Below, piece by piece: positions 6,469 to 12,688 of a stretch of 12,688 nucleotides of DNA. Position 1 is the stretch's first letter; every line of letters starts with the position of its first letter. The notes beneath the pieces were generated by a model. It was not told the origin of the DNA. It worked only from the letters and a program-made list of their open reading frames with translations, and made no database searches. The DNA comes from an uncultured Pseudomonadota bacterium (lineage in GTDB: Bacteria; Pseudomonadota; Alphaproteobacteria; Rs-D84), in assembly GCA_902776515.1 (NCBI GenBank), contig CACYQE010000013.1:819-13506 (forward strand), in the 5' to 3' direction. Both the position numbers and the translations under genes were made by a program.

Positions 6469-8181
6469 ATGAACTTGTATAAATATATATCAGATGAATT
6501 AAATAAAAAATTAGGATTTAACGCGAAATTGGAAACTCCACGCAATCGCGAATTTGGTGATTTTTCCACAAATGCAGCAATGGTTATGGCAAAAAGCATG
6601 GGTAAAAACCCACGTGATTTGGCAAATGAAATTTTACCCAAGATAAAAGAATTAGACTTTGTGTCTTCTGCTTCGGTCGCAGGCCCCGGTTTTATAAACA
6701 TTACTGTAAAGGATGATTTTTTATGGAATGCGACAAAAACCGCTGCGACAATAACACCCGCGGAAAAGCCGTTAATTATTGATATGGATTATGGTGCATA
6801 CAATGTTGCCAAATCTTTGCACATTGGCCACATGAGAACTTCTATTGTTGGTGATGTTTTGTATCGTTTGGGGCGTGCATTGGGACATAAAATGATTTCT
6901 TATAACCATATTGGCGATTGGGGCAGACCGATGGGATTGGTTATCGCATGGATTGAAAAATTGCATCCTGATTGGCCTTTTTTCCAAGATAATTTTGACC
7001 CAAAAGGCGATTATTCAAAATATACAATTGACCCGCACGAATTGGACACATATTATCCGAAATCCAGTTCATACGCCAAAGAAAATGATGAATTTATGTT
7101 GCACGCCCAGGTTATTACTGCCGAATTACAGCACGGACATCCGGGCTATACAGCATTATACAACATATTCTTGCCGATTGCATTGGCGTCTATGGACCGA
7201 ACAATCAAATCATTAAATATCGTTCCGTTTGACAATGATTTAGGCGAACGCAATGCAGCAAAATATACTAAATCTGTTGAAGAAATGTTGCGTGAAAAAA
7301 ATTTATTAGAACAAAGTGATGGCGCCGAAGTTGTCGTTGTTAAACGCAAAGACGACAACAAACCAATGCCACCTGTTATGTTCTATAATTCACGTGGTGC
7401 TGTTACATACGATGCGACAGATATTATGGCACTGTATTATCGTAAAAAAACCGACAATCCTGACAAGGTTATATATTTAACAGACAAACGCCAATCTTTG
7501 CATTTTGAACAATTGTTCCGCGTTGCGGAATTGCTTAATATGTTTCCGGCTGACGCATTGGAACACATTGGATATGGAACATTAAACGGTGCAGATAACA
7601 AGCCTTTTAAAACACGCGATGGCAATGTCGCCGAATTAAATGATATTATTGAAATGGTTCAATCTGCGGCACGCGACCGCGTTACGGAATCAGGCAAAGA
7701 ATTAGACCAAGAAACAATTGATTCAATTGCCTTGGCGGCATTAAAGTTTAATGATTTGTCACACGATTTACGTGCAGATTATATATTTGAACCGTCACAA
7801 ATAACATCTTTCGAAGGACGCACCGGTCCATACATTTTATACACTGCTGTCAGATTGAAATCTATTTTAAAAAGAGCAGGGGAATTCAATATTCCAACAA
7901 ATGTGACATTGGAACCGGACGAACGGAATTTGTTAATGGCTTTGTTAGATTTTGAACGTATTATTTATACTGCATTTGATAATCGTGCAACTGATTTGGT
8001 TGCGAATTATACATACGATTTGTGTCAGTTGATAAACACGTTCTATCACAATTGTCCAATATTGCGTGATGACATTACACCAGATGTGCGTGCAACACGT
8101 TTGAGCGTTGTAAAAATGTCGCTGAACGTTTTGGAACGCTTGTTGGATATTATGGGATTAAAAATTCCAAACGAAATGTAA
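6469..8181 (+). CDS. argS: Arginyl-tRNA synthetase
   Basis: A 570-aa class I synthetase that charges tRNA-Arg in the cytoplasm. An N-terminal Add-1-type domain (about 1-85) contains the family block NREFGDFSTNAAM (26-38). The catalytic domain has AKSLHIGHMRTSIVGD with the HIGH signature at 118-121, and the conserved YNHIGDWGRPMGL block. The C-terminal DALR anticodon-binding domain begins near GRTGPYILYTAVRLKSIL and ends in the typical LNVLERLLDIMGL. The length is normal for the family. The ATG has AAAGGA eight bases upstream. It lies 18 bp after the histidine kinase with no terminator between, so it probably shares that transcript, an unusual pairing. A strong terminator follows directly. Confidence 0.97.
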   Translation: MNLYKYISDELNKKLGFNAKLETPRNREFGDFSTNAAMVMAKSMGKNPRDLANEILPKIKELDFVSSASVAGPGFINITVKDDFLWNATKTAATITPAEKPLIIDMDYGAYNVAKSLHIGHMRTSIVGDVLYRLGRALGHKMISYNHIGDWGRPMGLVIAWIEKLHPDWPFFQDNFDPKGDYSKYTIDPHELDTYYPKSSSYAKENDEFMLHAQVITAELQHGHPGYTALYNIFLPIALASMDRTIKSLNIVPFDNDLGERNAAKYTKSVEEMLREKNLLEQSDGAEVVVVKRKDDNKPMPPVMFYNSRGAVTYDATDIMALYYRKKTDNPDKVIYLTDKRQSLHFEQLFRVAELLNMFPADALEHIGYGTLNGADNKPFKTRDGNVAELNDIIEMVQSAARDRVTESGKELDQETIDSIALAALKFNDLSHDLRADYIFEPSQITSFEGRTGPYILYTAVRLKSILKRAGEFNIPTNVTLEPDERNLLMALLDFERIIYTAFDNRATDLVANYTYDLCQLINTFYHNCPILRDDITPDVRATRLSVVKMSLNVLERLLDIMGLKIPNEM

Positions 8182-8185
8182 AAAC

Positions 8186-8213
8186 AAACCGCCGAATTGG
8201 CGGTTTTTTTTTT
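8186..8213. terminator. Rho-independent terminator between argS and the convergent orphan gene
   Basis: The stem AACCGCC/GGCGGTT (8187-8193 with 8199-8205, loop GAATT, extendable by one A-T pair) is followed by a run of ten T (8204-8213). It starts five bases after the argS stop. On the minus strand the stem is followed by a T-rich stretch, so it probably also ends the convergent gene, whose stop codon abuts it. Confidence 0.9.
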
Positions 8214-8868
8214 ACTTGTTCATATTATATTCTTCGTTTAATTTACGCATAGCCTTGCGTTGAGAATCCTTGTAACTGGCTTCATATCTCCACTGTTCGA
8301 AATTTTTCATATCAGGTCTGTCGGATTTGTAATAGAACCCAATAGAAGGTGACAATTTATACAACAATTCAACGTTTTCCGAATAATCTAATGGAATTTC
8401 ATAATTATCAAAATCATCTCTCTTTATGTTTTTCCAACCGACTTGTTCAAGGTAAAAGCCCAACAGTTGATTATATTTTTCAACAGCACTTTTCCCAACC
8501 TTGCTTAAACCATTTGGCGAAGAATATTTCAAACCGAACCTTAGCACACTGCCATTAAGGGTTGCCCAACCGAAACTATTTATTTTTGCACAAATCTCAC
8601 GTTTTTTTGCCATTCCATTTATCAACTCTTCAGCCTTATCCAGAGCTTTTAAAAAAGCCCCAGCATATTTTGGTCTAAAATCATATCCCGGAACTAAATA
8701 ACATGAGTCATCGTTGTTCGTAGAACAGGTACCACTATTAGTAGATTCGCTCAGAACCCCCAGATATTCACTTGGGACCTTTTCATGAGAACTGTATCCG
8801 AATTTAACGCCGGATATTTTTTCATCCAATTCTTCTTTGGTAAAAATAGGTTCTTTATATTTTGACAT
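8212..8868 (-). CDS. Orphan hypothetical protein (218 aa)
   Basis: I do not recognise this protein. It is soluble, with no signal peptide or membrane segment. It is rich in Lys, Tyr, Ser and Asn, with three cysteines (48, 56, 93). A helical, charged stretch (about 68-98) and a basic helical C-terminus (about 195-218, with SYKDSQRKAMRKLNEEY) are the only clear secondary-structure hints. The middle is Tyr/Phe-rich, for example IGFYYKSDR (176-184). The start is well supported: AAAAGGA lies seven bases upstream, and a near-consensus promoter sits about 30-57 bp before it. It stands alone between the argS terminator and a region of tRNA-derived repeats, the kind of place where lineage-specific genes accumulate. 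That it is real is likely from the promoter, ribosome site and length. Its function is unknown. Confidence 0.7.
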   Translation of the reverse strand: MSKYKEPIFTKEELDEKISGVKFGYSSHEKVPSEYLGVLSESTNSGTCSTNNDDSCYLVPGYDFRPKYAGAFLKALDKAEELINGMAKKREICAKINSFGWATLNGSVLRFGLKYSSPNGLSKVGKSAVEKYNQLLGFYLEQVGWKNIKRDDFDNYEIPLDYSENVELLYKLSPSIGFYYKSDRPDMKNFEQWRYEASYKDSQRKAMRKLNEEYNMNK

Positions 8869-8896
8869 TTTGGAATCCTTTTGCTACATCACTTTA

Positions 8897-8925
8897 ATTT
8901 TATCACATTTTTACCACAATGTCAA
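8897..8925 (-). promoter_or_regulatory. Strong sigma70-type promoter of the orphan 218-aa gene
   Basis: On the minus strand TTGACA (8920-8925) and TAAAAT (8897-8902) are separated by the ideal 17 bp. The expected start of transcription is near 8890, giving a leader of about 20 bases that holds the ribosome site. Confidence 0.7.
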
Positions 8926-8962
8926 AACGCGTAAAAACTTGTTTTGATGAAATCTGCCACTT

Positions 8963-9064
8963 GTCGAACCGGGCAACTTCGTTGCGATGTTCAATCCGTT
9001 ATACCCACGATAAAATTAAAATCGGCAAAACGCCGATTTGAATTTTATGGTCGGGGCGACAGGA
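8963..9064. repeat. 102-bp direct repeat, copy A: duplicated tRNA-Pro 3' end plus downstream terminator region
   Basis: This copy matches 9139-9240 (176 bp to the right) over 102 bp with two differences: c8980 versus t9156, and a9003 versus g9179. Read on the minus strand it begins with the last 13 bases of tRNA-Pro, the discriminator and CCA (9048-9064). It continues through a terminator-like hairpin (9011-9047) and a small GCAAC/GTTGC hairpin, and ends in GGTTCGAC. The rest of the tRNA is missing, so it is not a functional tRNA gene. Together with the 74-bp spacer (9065-9138), it fills most of the gap between the orphan gene and the intact tRNA. Confidence 0.9.
9011..9047 (-). terminator. 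Duplicate terminator hairpin in repeat copy A
   Basis: A stem of about 16 bp with one mismatch (9011-9026 with 9032-9047) around the loop AAAAC, identical to the hairpin after the intact tRNA. It retains T-rich flanks on the minus strand, so it could act as a second stop for tRNA-Pro read-through. Confidence 0.55.
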
Positions 9065-9138
9065 TTGGCTCGGCATAAATGCCTGTGCCGCATTCGTTAG
9101 TGCTCAAACTTCGCAAAGCTCGTTTTCGCTTACTCATA
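9065..9138. other. 74-bp spacer between the two repeat copies
   Basis: It holds no open reading frame of note. It contains nested inverted repeats: GGCAT/ATGCC with a two-base loop, inside a wider CGGCA/TGCCG pairing, near 9071-9090. Both spacer and repeat look more like structured non-coding sequence than gene remains. I cannot assign it to a known repeat family. Confidence 0.5.
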
Positions 9139-9240
9139 GTCGAACCGGGCAACTTTGTTGCGATGTTCAATCCGTTATGCCCACGATAAAATTAAAATCG
9201 GCAAAACGCCGATTTGAATTTTATGGTCGGGGCGACAGGA
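9139..9240. repeat. 102-bp direct repeat, copy B: part of the intact tRNA-Pro locus
   Basis: The second copy of the repeat at 8963-9064. Its right end (9224-9240) is the 3' end of the intact tRNA-Pro, so this is presumably the parental copy. One of the two differences falls in the three-base loop of the GCAAC/GTTGC hairpin and leaves the stem intact. The other (g9179) improves a possible outer GGGCA/TGCCC pairing. Confidence 0.9.
9187..9223 (-). terminator. Terminator of tRNA-Pro
   Basis: Immediately after the encoded CCA on the minus strand comes a hairpin of about 16 bp with one mismatch and a five-base loop (9203-9207). Its GC-rich top is ATCGGC/GCCGAT and its lower part is A/T-rich, giving T-rich sequence on the 3' side. 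Its position and shape fit a rho-independent terminator. Confidence 0.7.
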
Positions 9241-9300
9241 ATCGAACCTGCGACCCCTTGCACCCCATGCAAGTACTCTACCAGGCTGAGCTACGCCCCG
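9224..9300 (-). tRNA. tRNA-Pro (anticodon GGG), CCA encoded
   Basis: Read on the minus strand it folds into a full cloverleaf. The acceptor stem is CGGGGCG/CGCCCCG and the D-stem is GCTC/GAGT with loop AGCCTGGTA. The anticodon stem is CTTGC/GCAAG around loop ATGGGGT (anticodon GGG). The variable loop has five bases, and the T-arm is GCAGG/CCTGT around TTCGATT. Discriminator A (9227) and CCA (9224-9226) are encoded. GGG reads the CCC and CCT proline codons. A promoter lies just upstream and a terminator hairpin directly downstream. Confidence 0.96.
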
Positions 9301-9312
9301 ACAACGCTTTGG

Positions 9313-9340
9313 ATTATACATAAAAAAATCTATATTACAA
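9313..9340 (-). promoter_or_regulatory. Candidate promoter of tRNA-Pro
   Basis: On the minus strand TTGTAA (9335-9340) and a perfect TATAAT (9313-9318) are separated by 16 bp. The -10 is 12 bases before the mature 5' end, a normal distance for a tRNA gene. Confidence 0.6.
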
Positions 9341-9380
9341 ACAAATTATTACAACATATTTCAATTGGTGCATTTTCTGC

Positions 9381-9410
9381 TTGCACGAATCGGAAAAAAG
9401 TTTCTATATT
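9381..9410 (+). promoter_or_regulatory. Candidate promoter of acpS
   Basis: TTGCAC (9381-9386) and TATATT (9405-9410) with an 18-bp spacer lie 37 bp upstream of the acpS ATG. A GAATC site (9387-9391) directly follows the -35. Confidence 0.45.
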
Positions 9411-9447
9411 CCCGTATCGGTATAACTATCCCTAAAAGGAGAAAAAA

Positions 9448-9825
9448 ATGATTGTTGGTATCGGTATTGATTTGGTTGAATCTGGACGTTTCCTTGATTG
9501 GTCCGCCTTTAAAAAACAACGCATCTTTACAAAAAAAGAATTGGAATACGCTGATGCAGATAACGCGAACGCCGAAAAACATCTTGCAAATTTCTGGGCT
9601 GTCCGCGAAGCGTGTTTAAAAGCATTGGGGACCGGCTTTGGTGAAGACATCGCTTTTTCTGACATATCGGTTATCCACGATGATAACGGTTGCCCAGAGA
9701 TACTTATCGCCGGCGGTGCCAAAGCAAAATTAAAAGAGTTGGCCGGCACAACTGCAAAAATTCATCTGTCTATTACCGACCAAGAAAACTTCTCGGCGGC
9801 GATAGTCGTGATAGAAAAACAATAA
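9448..9825 (+). CDS. acpS: Holo-[acyl-carrier-protein] synthase
   Basis: A 125-aa phosphopantetheinyl transferase that moves the 4'-phosphopantetheine arm from CoA onto apo-ACP, activating it for fatty-acid synthesis. The N-terminus IVGIGIDLVESGRF (2-15) carries the metal-binding Asp8. The core FWAVREACLKALGTGF (49-64) holds Glu54 and Lys58. The C-terminal strand region IHLSITDQENFSAAIVV (105-121) matches the family, except that the common S-H after the strand is replaced by T-D. The length is typical of AcpS-type enzymes. The start has a strong AAGGAG ribosome site. It is a single gene here, between tRNA-Pro (divergent) and a bidirectional terminator. In many proteobacteria acpS is beside pdxJ or lepB; neither is present. 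Confidence 0.94.
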   Translation: MIVGIGIDLVESGRFLDWSAFKKQRIFTKKELEYADADNANAEKHLANFWAVREACLKALGTGFGEDIAFSDISVIHDDNGCPEILIAGGAKAKLKELAGTTAKIHLSITDQENFSAAIVVIEKQ

Positions 9826-9827
9826 AT

Positions 9828-9860
9828 AAAAAATATCACACTTGCGTGTGATATTTTTTT
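9828..9860. terminator. Bidirectional terminator between acpS and the convergent repeat protein
   Basis: A perfect 14-bp inverted repeat (9828-9841 with 9846-9859) around TTGC, with an A-run on the left and a T-run on the right. It can therefore terminate in both directions. It begins two bases after the acpS stop and ends six bases before the stop of the opposite gene. Confidence 0.92.
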
Positions 9861-9865
9861 ATTAA

Positions 9866-11797
9866 CTATTCAGCAATAACGCTGTATTGTCCACCGTCTT
9901 CAATGCTGATATACCTGTTGGTTTTTGGATCACGATATATTTTAGCCACAGGACGTTTTTTTGGTTCCTGGGTCACGACCACAGGTGCCTGTTCCGAAAC
10001 GTATACTGGTTCGGGAACATAAACAGGTTGGTCCGAGATATATACAGGTTCATCAACATCATAGTCATAATCATCAGTGTATTCATCTTCTTGAACTTGT
10101 TGCGGTCCATAAACAGGATATTCAGGGACAACAATAGGCTCGTCATCAATTATGACATCCGGTGCAATTAAATTAGTTGCTGGCCGTTCCGGTTCTGGTT
10201 CCGGTTCAACAATCGGTTCCGGTTCTGGCTCTGGTTCAACAATCGGCTCGGGTTCTGGTTCCGGTTCCGGGACAACGATTGGCTCGGGCTCGGGTTCTGG
10301 TTCAACGATTGGTTCTGGCTCTGGTGCAACAACAATCGGCTCTGGTTCTGGTTCCGGTGTAACGACAGGTGTTTCTATGATATTAACATTACCACCACCA
10401 TTTTTCTTCTGATACAGCCACAAAGTAAACACAGACAAAACAATCAACACAATCAACAAGACATAATACGCAAATGTTGGCTTGCTACGTCCAGGCTGAA
10501 CATTGGATACACCACGACTGTCACCAGTTATCGGCGAAACAGGGCGACTGTAACCAACAGGTGCAATAACACTTGGTTCCGAACGCGGTGGCGTTACAAC
10601 GTTTTCATATTGACCACTAACCGCATTTCCTGTTGTATCAACATCCGCAGCCACAGGAGTTTCGACCGAAGATATAGATTCCAACACCGGTGCTGTTTCT
10701 GTTGTTTTTTCGTTTTGGACTATCTCGGTTGTTTCTTCTGTTTCAAAAACATCTGGTTTAATGACGAAATCCAACGGCTTTGCGACACCATCTGTTTCAA
10801 AAGTTTCTTTATTATCAACCGCATCACCTGAATCAGACACATGTTCTGTTTCTGACTCTGTTGTTTCAGACTCTTTTGAATCAGCAACATCGATATCATC
10901 AAATTCGATGGGTTTAAAAGCGATGTCTTCGTCCAATATCTCTGGATCCTTATCAAACAAAGGTTTTACTTCTTCTGTTTCGTTATCAGCCATATCTTTT
11001 ACCTCCGTTTGTGTTTGTTTTTTTTCTTGGGTTTTTGTTTCATTTTTAACGACAGTGGCAACATTCAACCCGACTGTTTCTGGTTGTTCCAAGTTTGGTT
11101 TTTCCAACGCCAATAAATATTCTAAATCTGCGATTTCGCGTTTAGCGTTTTCAACCCTGCGTTGTGCACGTGTTGCACGCCGTTCGGCACGCTTTAACTT
11201 TTCTGTCCCAGAATCAATCAAAGATTCTGTTTTCAAAATTTTTGATGCGGATTGCTTGGTCGGCTCACGCCCCACAGATTTACGTTGTTGTTTCAGTTTT
11301 GTTTTTAATGCGGCTTGGCGGTTTTTCAGTTCCGCAATAGTTTCATTTGTTTTTTCCAACGTATCTTGACCCTGGGTCAAAGCCTCGTTTGCGGCGGCCA
11401 ATCGTTCAGTTGCCGAACGGCGTGCAGCCACAAACCGGAAATCAATTACATCGGTCATTGCAGCAACAACATCACCACCATTTTCGAATGCACGCATCAA
11501 CGCATCATACACATCAACAGACGCATATTCGATATCCAACTTTTGATATTTGTTATTTTTTTTGGGGCGAACAGTTTCCAAATCTATGCCAAAATCATTC
11601 TGTAAAACATCATCCCATTTGCGGTTATCTTCATCAGGCGGCAATACCAACATTACATTCGGTTTGTATTCGGTGATTGTGTCATCAACAACGAACAAAG
11701 TTTCGCCATCCGCATTTCGCCACAGCCGAAACGTATTCCCCAGAATACTGTAATCGTAAACTTTAATATCTTTTGAAGTCTCTCTCGCTTCAGACAT
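9866..11797 (-). CDS. Membrane-anchored coiled-coil protein with Pro-Glu repeat, unknown function
   Basis: A 643-aa protein I cannot name. Order of parts: an N-terminal globular region (about 10-120); a Lys/Arg/Ala/Glu-rich coiled-coil (about 125-230); and a long acidic, Thr/Glu/Val-rich low-complexity stretch (about 250-400). A single transmembrane helix follows (about 442-461, FAYYVLLIVLIVLSVFTLWLY). After it come a Pro-Glu repeat (480-537; units such as EPEPEPEPIV), an acidic Tyr-rich segment (about 555-605), and a basic tail ending YRDPKTNRYISIEDGGQYS. No signal peptide is seen, so the N-terminal two-thirds should be cytoplasmic and the repeat periplasmic, as in a type II bitopic protein. 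The repeat resembles the rigid Pro-rich spacer of TonB, but there is no recognisable TonB domain. Its start is 27 bp after the gcrA stop with only a GGGA ribosome site, suggesting co-transcription with gcrA. Confidence 0.85.
   Translation of the reverse strand: MSEARETSKDIKVYDYSILGNTFRLWRNADGETLFVVDDTITEYKPNVMLVLPPDEDNRKWDDVLQNDFGIDLETVRPKKNNKYQKLDIEYASVDVYDALMRAFENGGDVVAAMTDVIDFRFVAARRSATERLAAANEALTQGQDTLEKTNETIAELKNRQAALKTKLKQQRKSVGREPTKQSASKILKTESLIDSGTEKLKRAERRATRAQRRVENAKREIADLEYLLALEKPNLEQPETVGLNVATVVKNETKTQEKKQTQTEVKDMADNETEEVKPLFDKDPEILDEDIAFKPIEFDDIDVADSKESETTESETEHVSDSGDAVDNKETFETDGVAKPLDFVIKPDVFETEETTEIVQNEKTTETAPVLESISSVETPVAADVDTTGNAVSGQYENVVTPPRSEPSVIAPVGYSRPVSPITGDSRGVSNVQPGRSKPTFAYYVLLIVLIVLSVFTLWLYQKKNGGGNVNIIETPVVTPEPEPEPIVVAPEPEPIVEPEPEPEPIVVPEPEPEPEPIVEPEPEPEPIVEPEPEPERPATNLIAPDVIIDDEPIVVPEYPVYGPQQVQEDEYTDDYDYDVDEPVYISDQPVYVPEPVYVSEQAPVVVTQEPKKRPVAKIYRDPKTNRYISIEDGGQYSVIAE
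10187..10360 (-). repeat. Degenerate tandem repeat encoding the Pro-Glu spacer
   Basis: About 174 bp of short, G/C-plus-T biased repeats, with units of roughly 24-33 bp built from 6-bp Pro-Glu codon pairs. They encode residues 480-537 of the membrane protein. Synonymous differences between units show it is not a very recent expansion, but its length could vary between strains. Confidence 0.85.
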
Positions 11798-11824
11798 AGT
11801 CTGTTCCCATTTTGTTTTCTTTTG

Positions 11825-12385
11825 TTAATTTTTCTTTTTGGGTGCCGTGAATTGATAAGCCTGCTTACAGTGTTCATAGCAATATGGTTTACCAACAAAT
11901 ACAGATTTGCCACAAAAGTGAAAATCTTCGGAATCAGGGTCACCAATCGGCCATCTGCATTGTCCAGGTTTCAAATCCATCATTTCCAATGCATGCTGAA
12001 CAATACGTTGATGAACATTCGTGGTCTTTTTACCGCCACCCACAGATTTTTTTACGGGTGTTTTTTCGGCAACTTTTTTTACCGGTTCTGATTTAGCCAC
12101 CGTCTTTTTTGCCGGTGTCCTGGCCGCCGGCTTTTTAGATGCCGCAACTTTTTTTACAGGTTCTGCTTTCACCGCGGTCTTTTTCGCCGGGGCTTTTTTC
12201 GTCTTGGCTTTATCATCATCGGTCGCAACACCGCCCGCCTTGACATTCCAACCCAACCGATGCAGTTTACCAACAACGGCATTTTTAGAAATCCCCAAAC
12301 GTTTTCCAATTTCGGCCGTAGACAAACCCTTGCCCGTCAGAGCCTTTAATTTTTTTAAAATACTGCTGTCCCAAGACTTACTCAT
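11825..12385 (-). CDS. gcrA: GcrA-family cell-cycle transcriptional regulator
   Basis: A 186-aa protein. The N-terminal helix-turn-helix (1-46) is typical: SWDSSILKKLKAL, then GLSTAEIGKRLG and ISKNAVVGKLHRLG. A Lys/Ala/Pro linker (about 58-120) is rich in KKT/AKK-like repeats. The C-terminal domain carries CRWPIGDPDSEDFHFCG (143-159) and KPYCYEHCKQAY (166-177); the Cys/His residues (C143, C158, C169, H172) fit the family. In Caulobacter, GcrA binds sigma70-RNA polymerase and activates promoters bearing CcrM-methylated GANTC sites. I chose the ATG at 12385, with AAGG upstream, rather than a TTG nine bases earlier. No ccrM is in the window. The divergent neighbour is a prepilin peptidase; downstream is the Pro-Glu repeat protein. 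Confidence 0.95.
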   Translation of the reverse strand: MSKSWDSSILKKLKALTGKGLSTAEIGKRLGISKNAVVGKLHRLGWNVKAGGVATDDDKAKTKKAPAKKTAVKAEPVKKVAASKKPAARTPAKKTVAKSEPVKKVAEKTPVKKSVGGGKKTTNVHQRIVQHALEMMDLKPGQCRWPIGDPDSEDFHFCGKSVFVGKPYCYEHCKQAYQFTAPKKKN

Positions 12386-12412
12386 TTTGCACAACCTTGT
12401 TACTTGTCTTTG

Positions 12413-12434
12413 TATGATAGTTTATTGTATCATA
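12413..12434. promoter_or_regulatory. Inverted repeat in the gcrA / prepilin-peptidase intergenic region
   Basis: TATGATA and TATCATA form a perfect 7-bp inverted repeat separated by 8 bp, about 28 bp upstream of gcrA and 32 bp upstream of the divergent gene. Each arm also resembles a -10 hexamer for one direction, so it could be two facing promoters, an operator, or both. A GAATC site lies beside it at 12440-12444. Confidence 0.35.
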
Positions 12435-12465
12435 AAACCGAATCGAAACGCAAGGGAGAAATTAT

Positions 12466-12688
12466 ATGTTTTTATATTTATTTTGGGGATTTTTCATACT
12501 GTTGCTGTGCTTGGCATTGTTTTTATCGTGGCAAATTGCCAAAACAGATATGAAACGCCGCATAATTCCCGATGCATACTTGTTTCCACTGTTGATTATT
12601 GGAACAATTACAGTGACTTTTTTCCCATGGGTTTGCAGCATTGAAAGCAGTGTTATTGGTATGGCGTTTGGTTATGTAATGGCGGCAA
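12466..12688 (+). CDS. Probable type IV prepilin peptidase (A24 family), N-terminal fragment
   Basis: The window ends after 74 codons. The N-terminus is a hydrophobic helix (about 2-22), followed by WQIAKTDMKRRIIPDAYLFP (22-41), then further hydrophobic helices (about 40-55 and 60-74). An Asp (here Asp28), basic residues and I-P-(D/N) right after the first helix are the first active-site region of the aspartyl prepilin peptidases (CpaA/TadV or PilD-type). These cut leader peptides of type IV pilins in the inner membrane. The second catalytic motif (GxGD) would lie beyond the window. There is no N-terminal methylase domain. The start is supported by AAGGGAG eight bases before the ATG. The reading is in a different frame from the longer open frame that overlaps gcrA. 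Confidence 0.7.
   Translation, partial: MFLYLFWGFFILLLCLALFLSWQIAKTDMKRRIIPDAYLFPLLIIGTITVTFFPWVCSIESSVIGMAFGYVMAA

Noticed and set aside
8963..9240. att sites bounding a present integrative element
   Set aside because: The copies enclose only 74 bp with no gene, and no integrase is in the window. At most it is a scar, so it is reported only as a repeat.
8963..9240. CRISPR-like array
   Set aside because: Only two copies, the repeat is far too long, and it contains tRNA sequence.
9214..9435. Plus-strand open frame of 73 codons containing a GIEPATPCTPC-like peptide
   Set aside because: It is the antisense translation of the tRNA-Pro gene and its flank, a common false gene call.
10152..10412. 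Plus-strand open frame rich in Gly-Ser repeats
   Set aside because: It is the opposite-strand reading of the Pro-Glu codon repeat. It has no ribosome site and no codon logic of its own.
10761..11369. Plus-strand open frame of 202 codons, Ser/Phe-rich
   Set aside because: Antisense shadow of the coiled-coil and acidic part of the membrane protein. No ribosome site or recognisable domain.
12021..12644. Plus-strand open frame of 207 codons overlapping gcrA and the prepilin-peptidase start
   Set aside because: It is mostly antisense to the Lys/Ala-rich gcrA linker and is out of frame with the peptidase motif. The minus-strand GcrA and the ATG at 12466 explain the region.

Overview
This window looks like chromosomal DNA from a low-GC alphaproteobacterium. 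The best taxonomic marker is a GcrA-type cell-cycle regulator (11825-12385, minus), a family known essentially only from Alphaproteobacteria. The ruvB / ybgC / tolQ / tolR order is the common proteobacterial Tol-Pal neighbourhood. No phage, transposase, CRISPR or restriction genes are visible, and most genes are housekeeping.

Left block (1-3344, all minus strand, read right to left): an inactive-looking alpha/beta hydrolase, ruvB, rlpA (septal lytic transglycosylase lipoprotein), ybgC (hotdog thioesterase), a strikingly short tolQ, and the first 36 codons of tolR. Spacing runs from a 38-bp overlap to a 26-bp gap, so this is probably one envelope and cell-division operon driven from about 3390-3416. 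Divergent from it is a secreted protein with three possible cysteine pairs (3496-4425, plus), which I cannot identify.

Middle block (4459-8213, plus): a promoter, an OmpR-like response regulator with an unusually short DNA-binding domain, its EnvZ-like histidine kinase, and argS, closed by a strong terminator. Convergent to it is an orphan 218-aa protein (minus) with its own near-consensus promoter. Next comes a 102-bp direct repeat that carries the 3' end of tRNA-Pro and a terminator hairpin. The right-hand copy is part of the intact tRNA-Pro(GGG) gene (9224-9300, minus).

Right block: acpS (plus) faces a large membrane-anchored coiled-coil protein with a Pro-Glu repeat (minus), the two separated by a near-perfect bidirectional terminator. 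The latter lies just downstream of gcrA and is probably co-transcribed with it. Divergent from gcrA, the window ends inside a probable type IV prepilin peptidase.

I see no complete new defence or mobile system. The items most worth a second look are the minimal TolQ, the hydrolase lacking Ser and His of its triad, the compact response regulator, the tRNA-Pro 3' duplication, and the gcrA-linked periplasm-projecting repeat protein.
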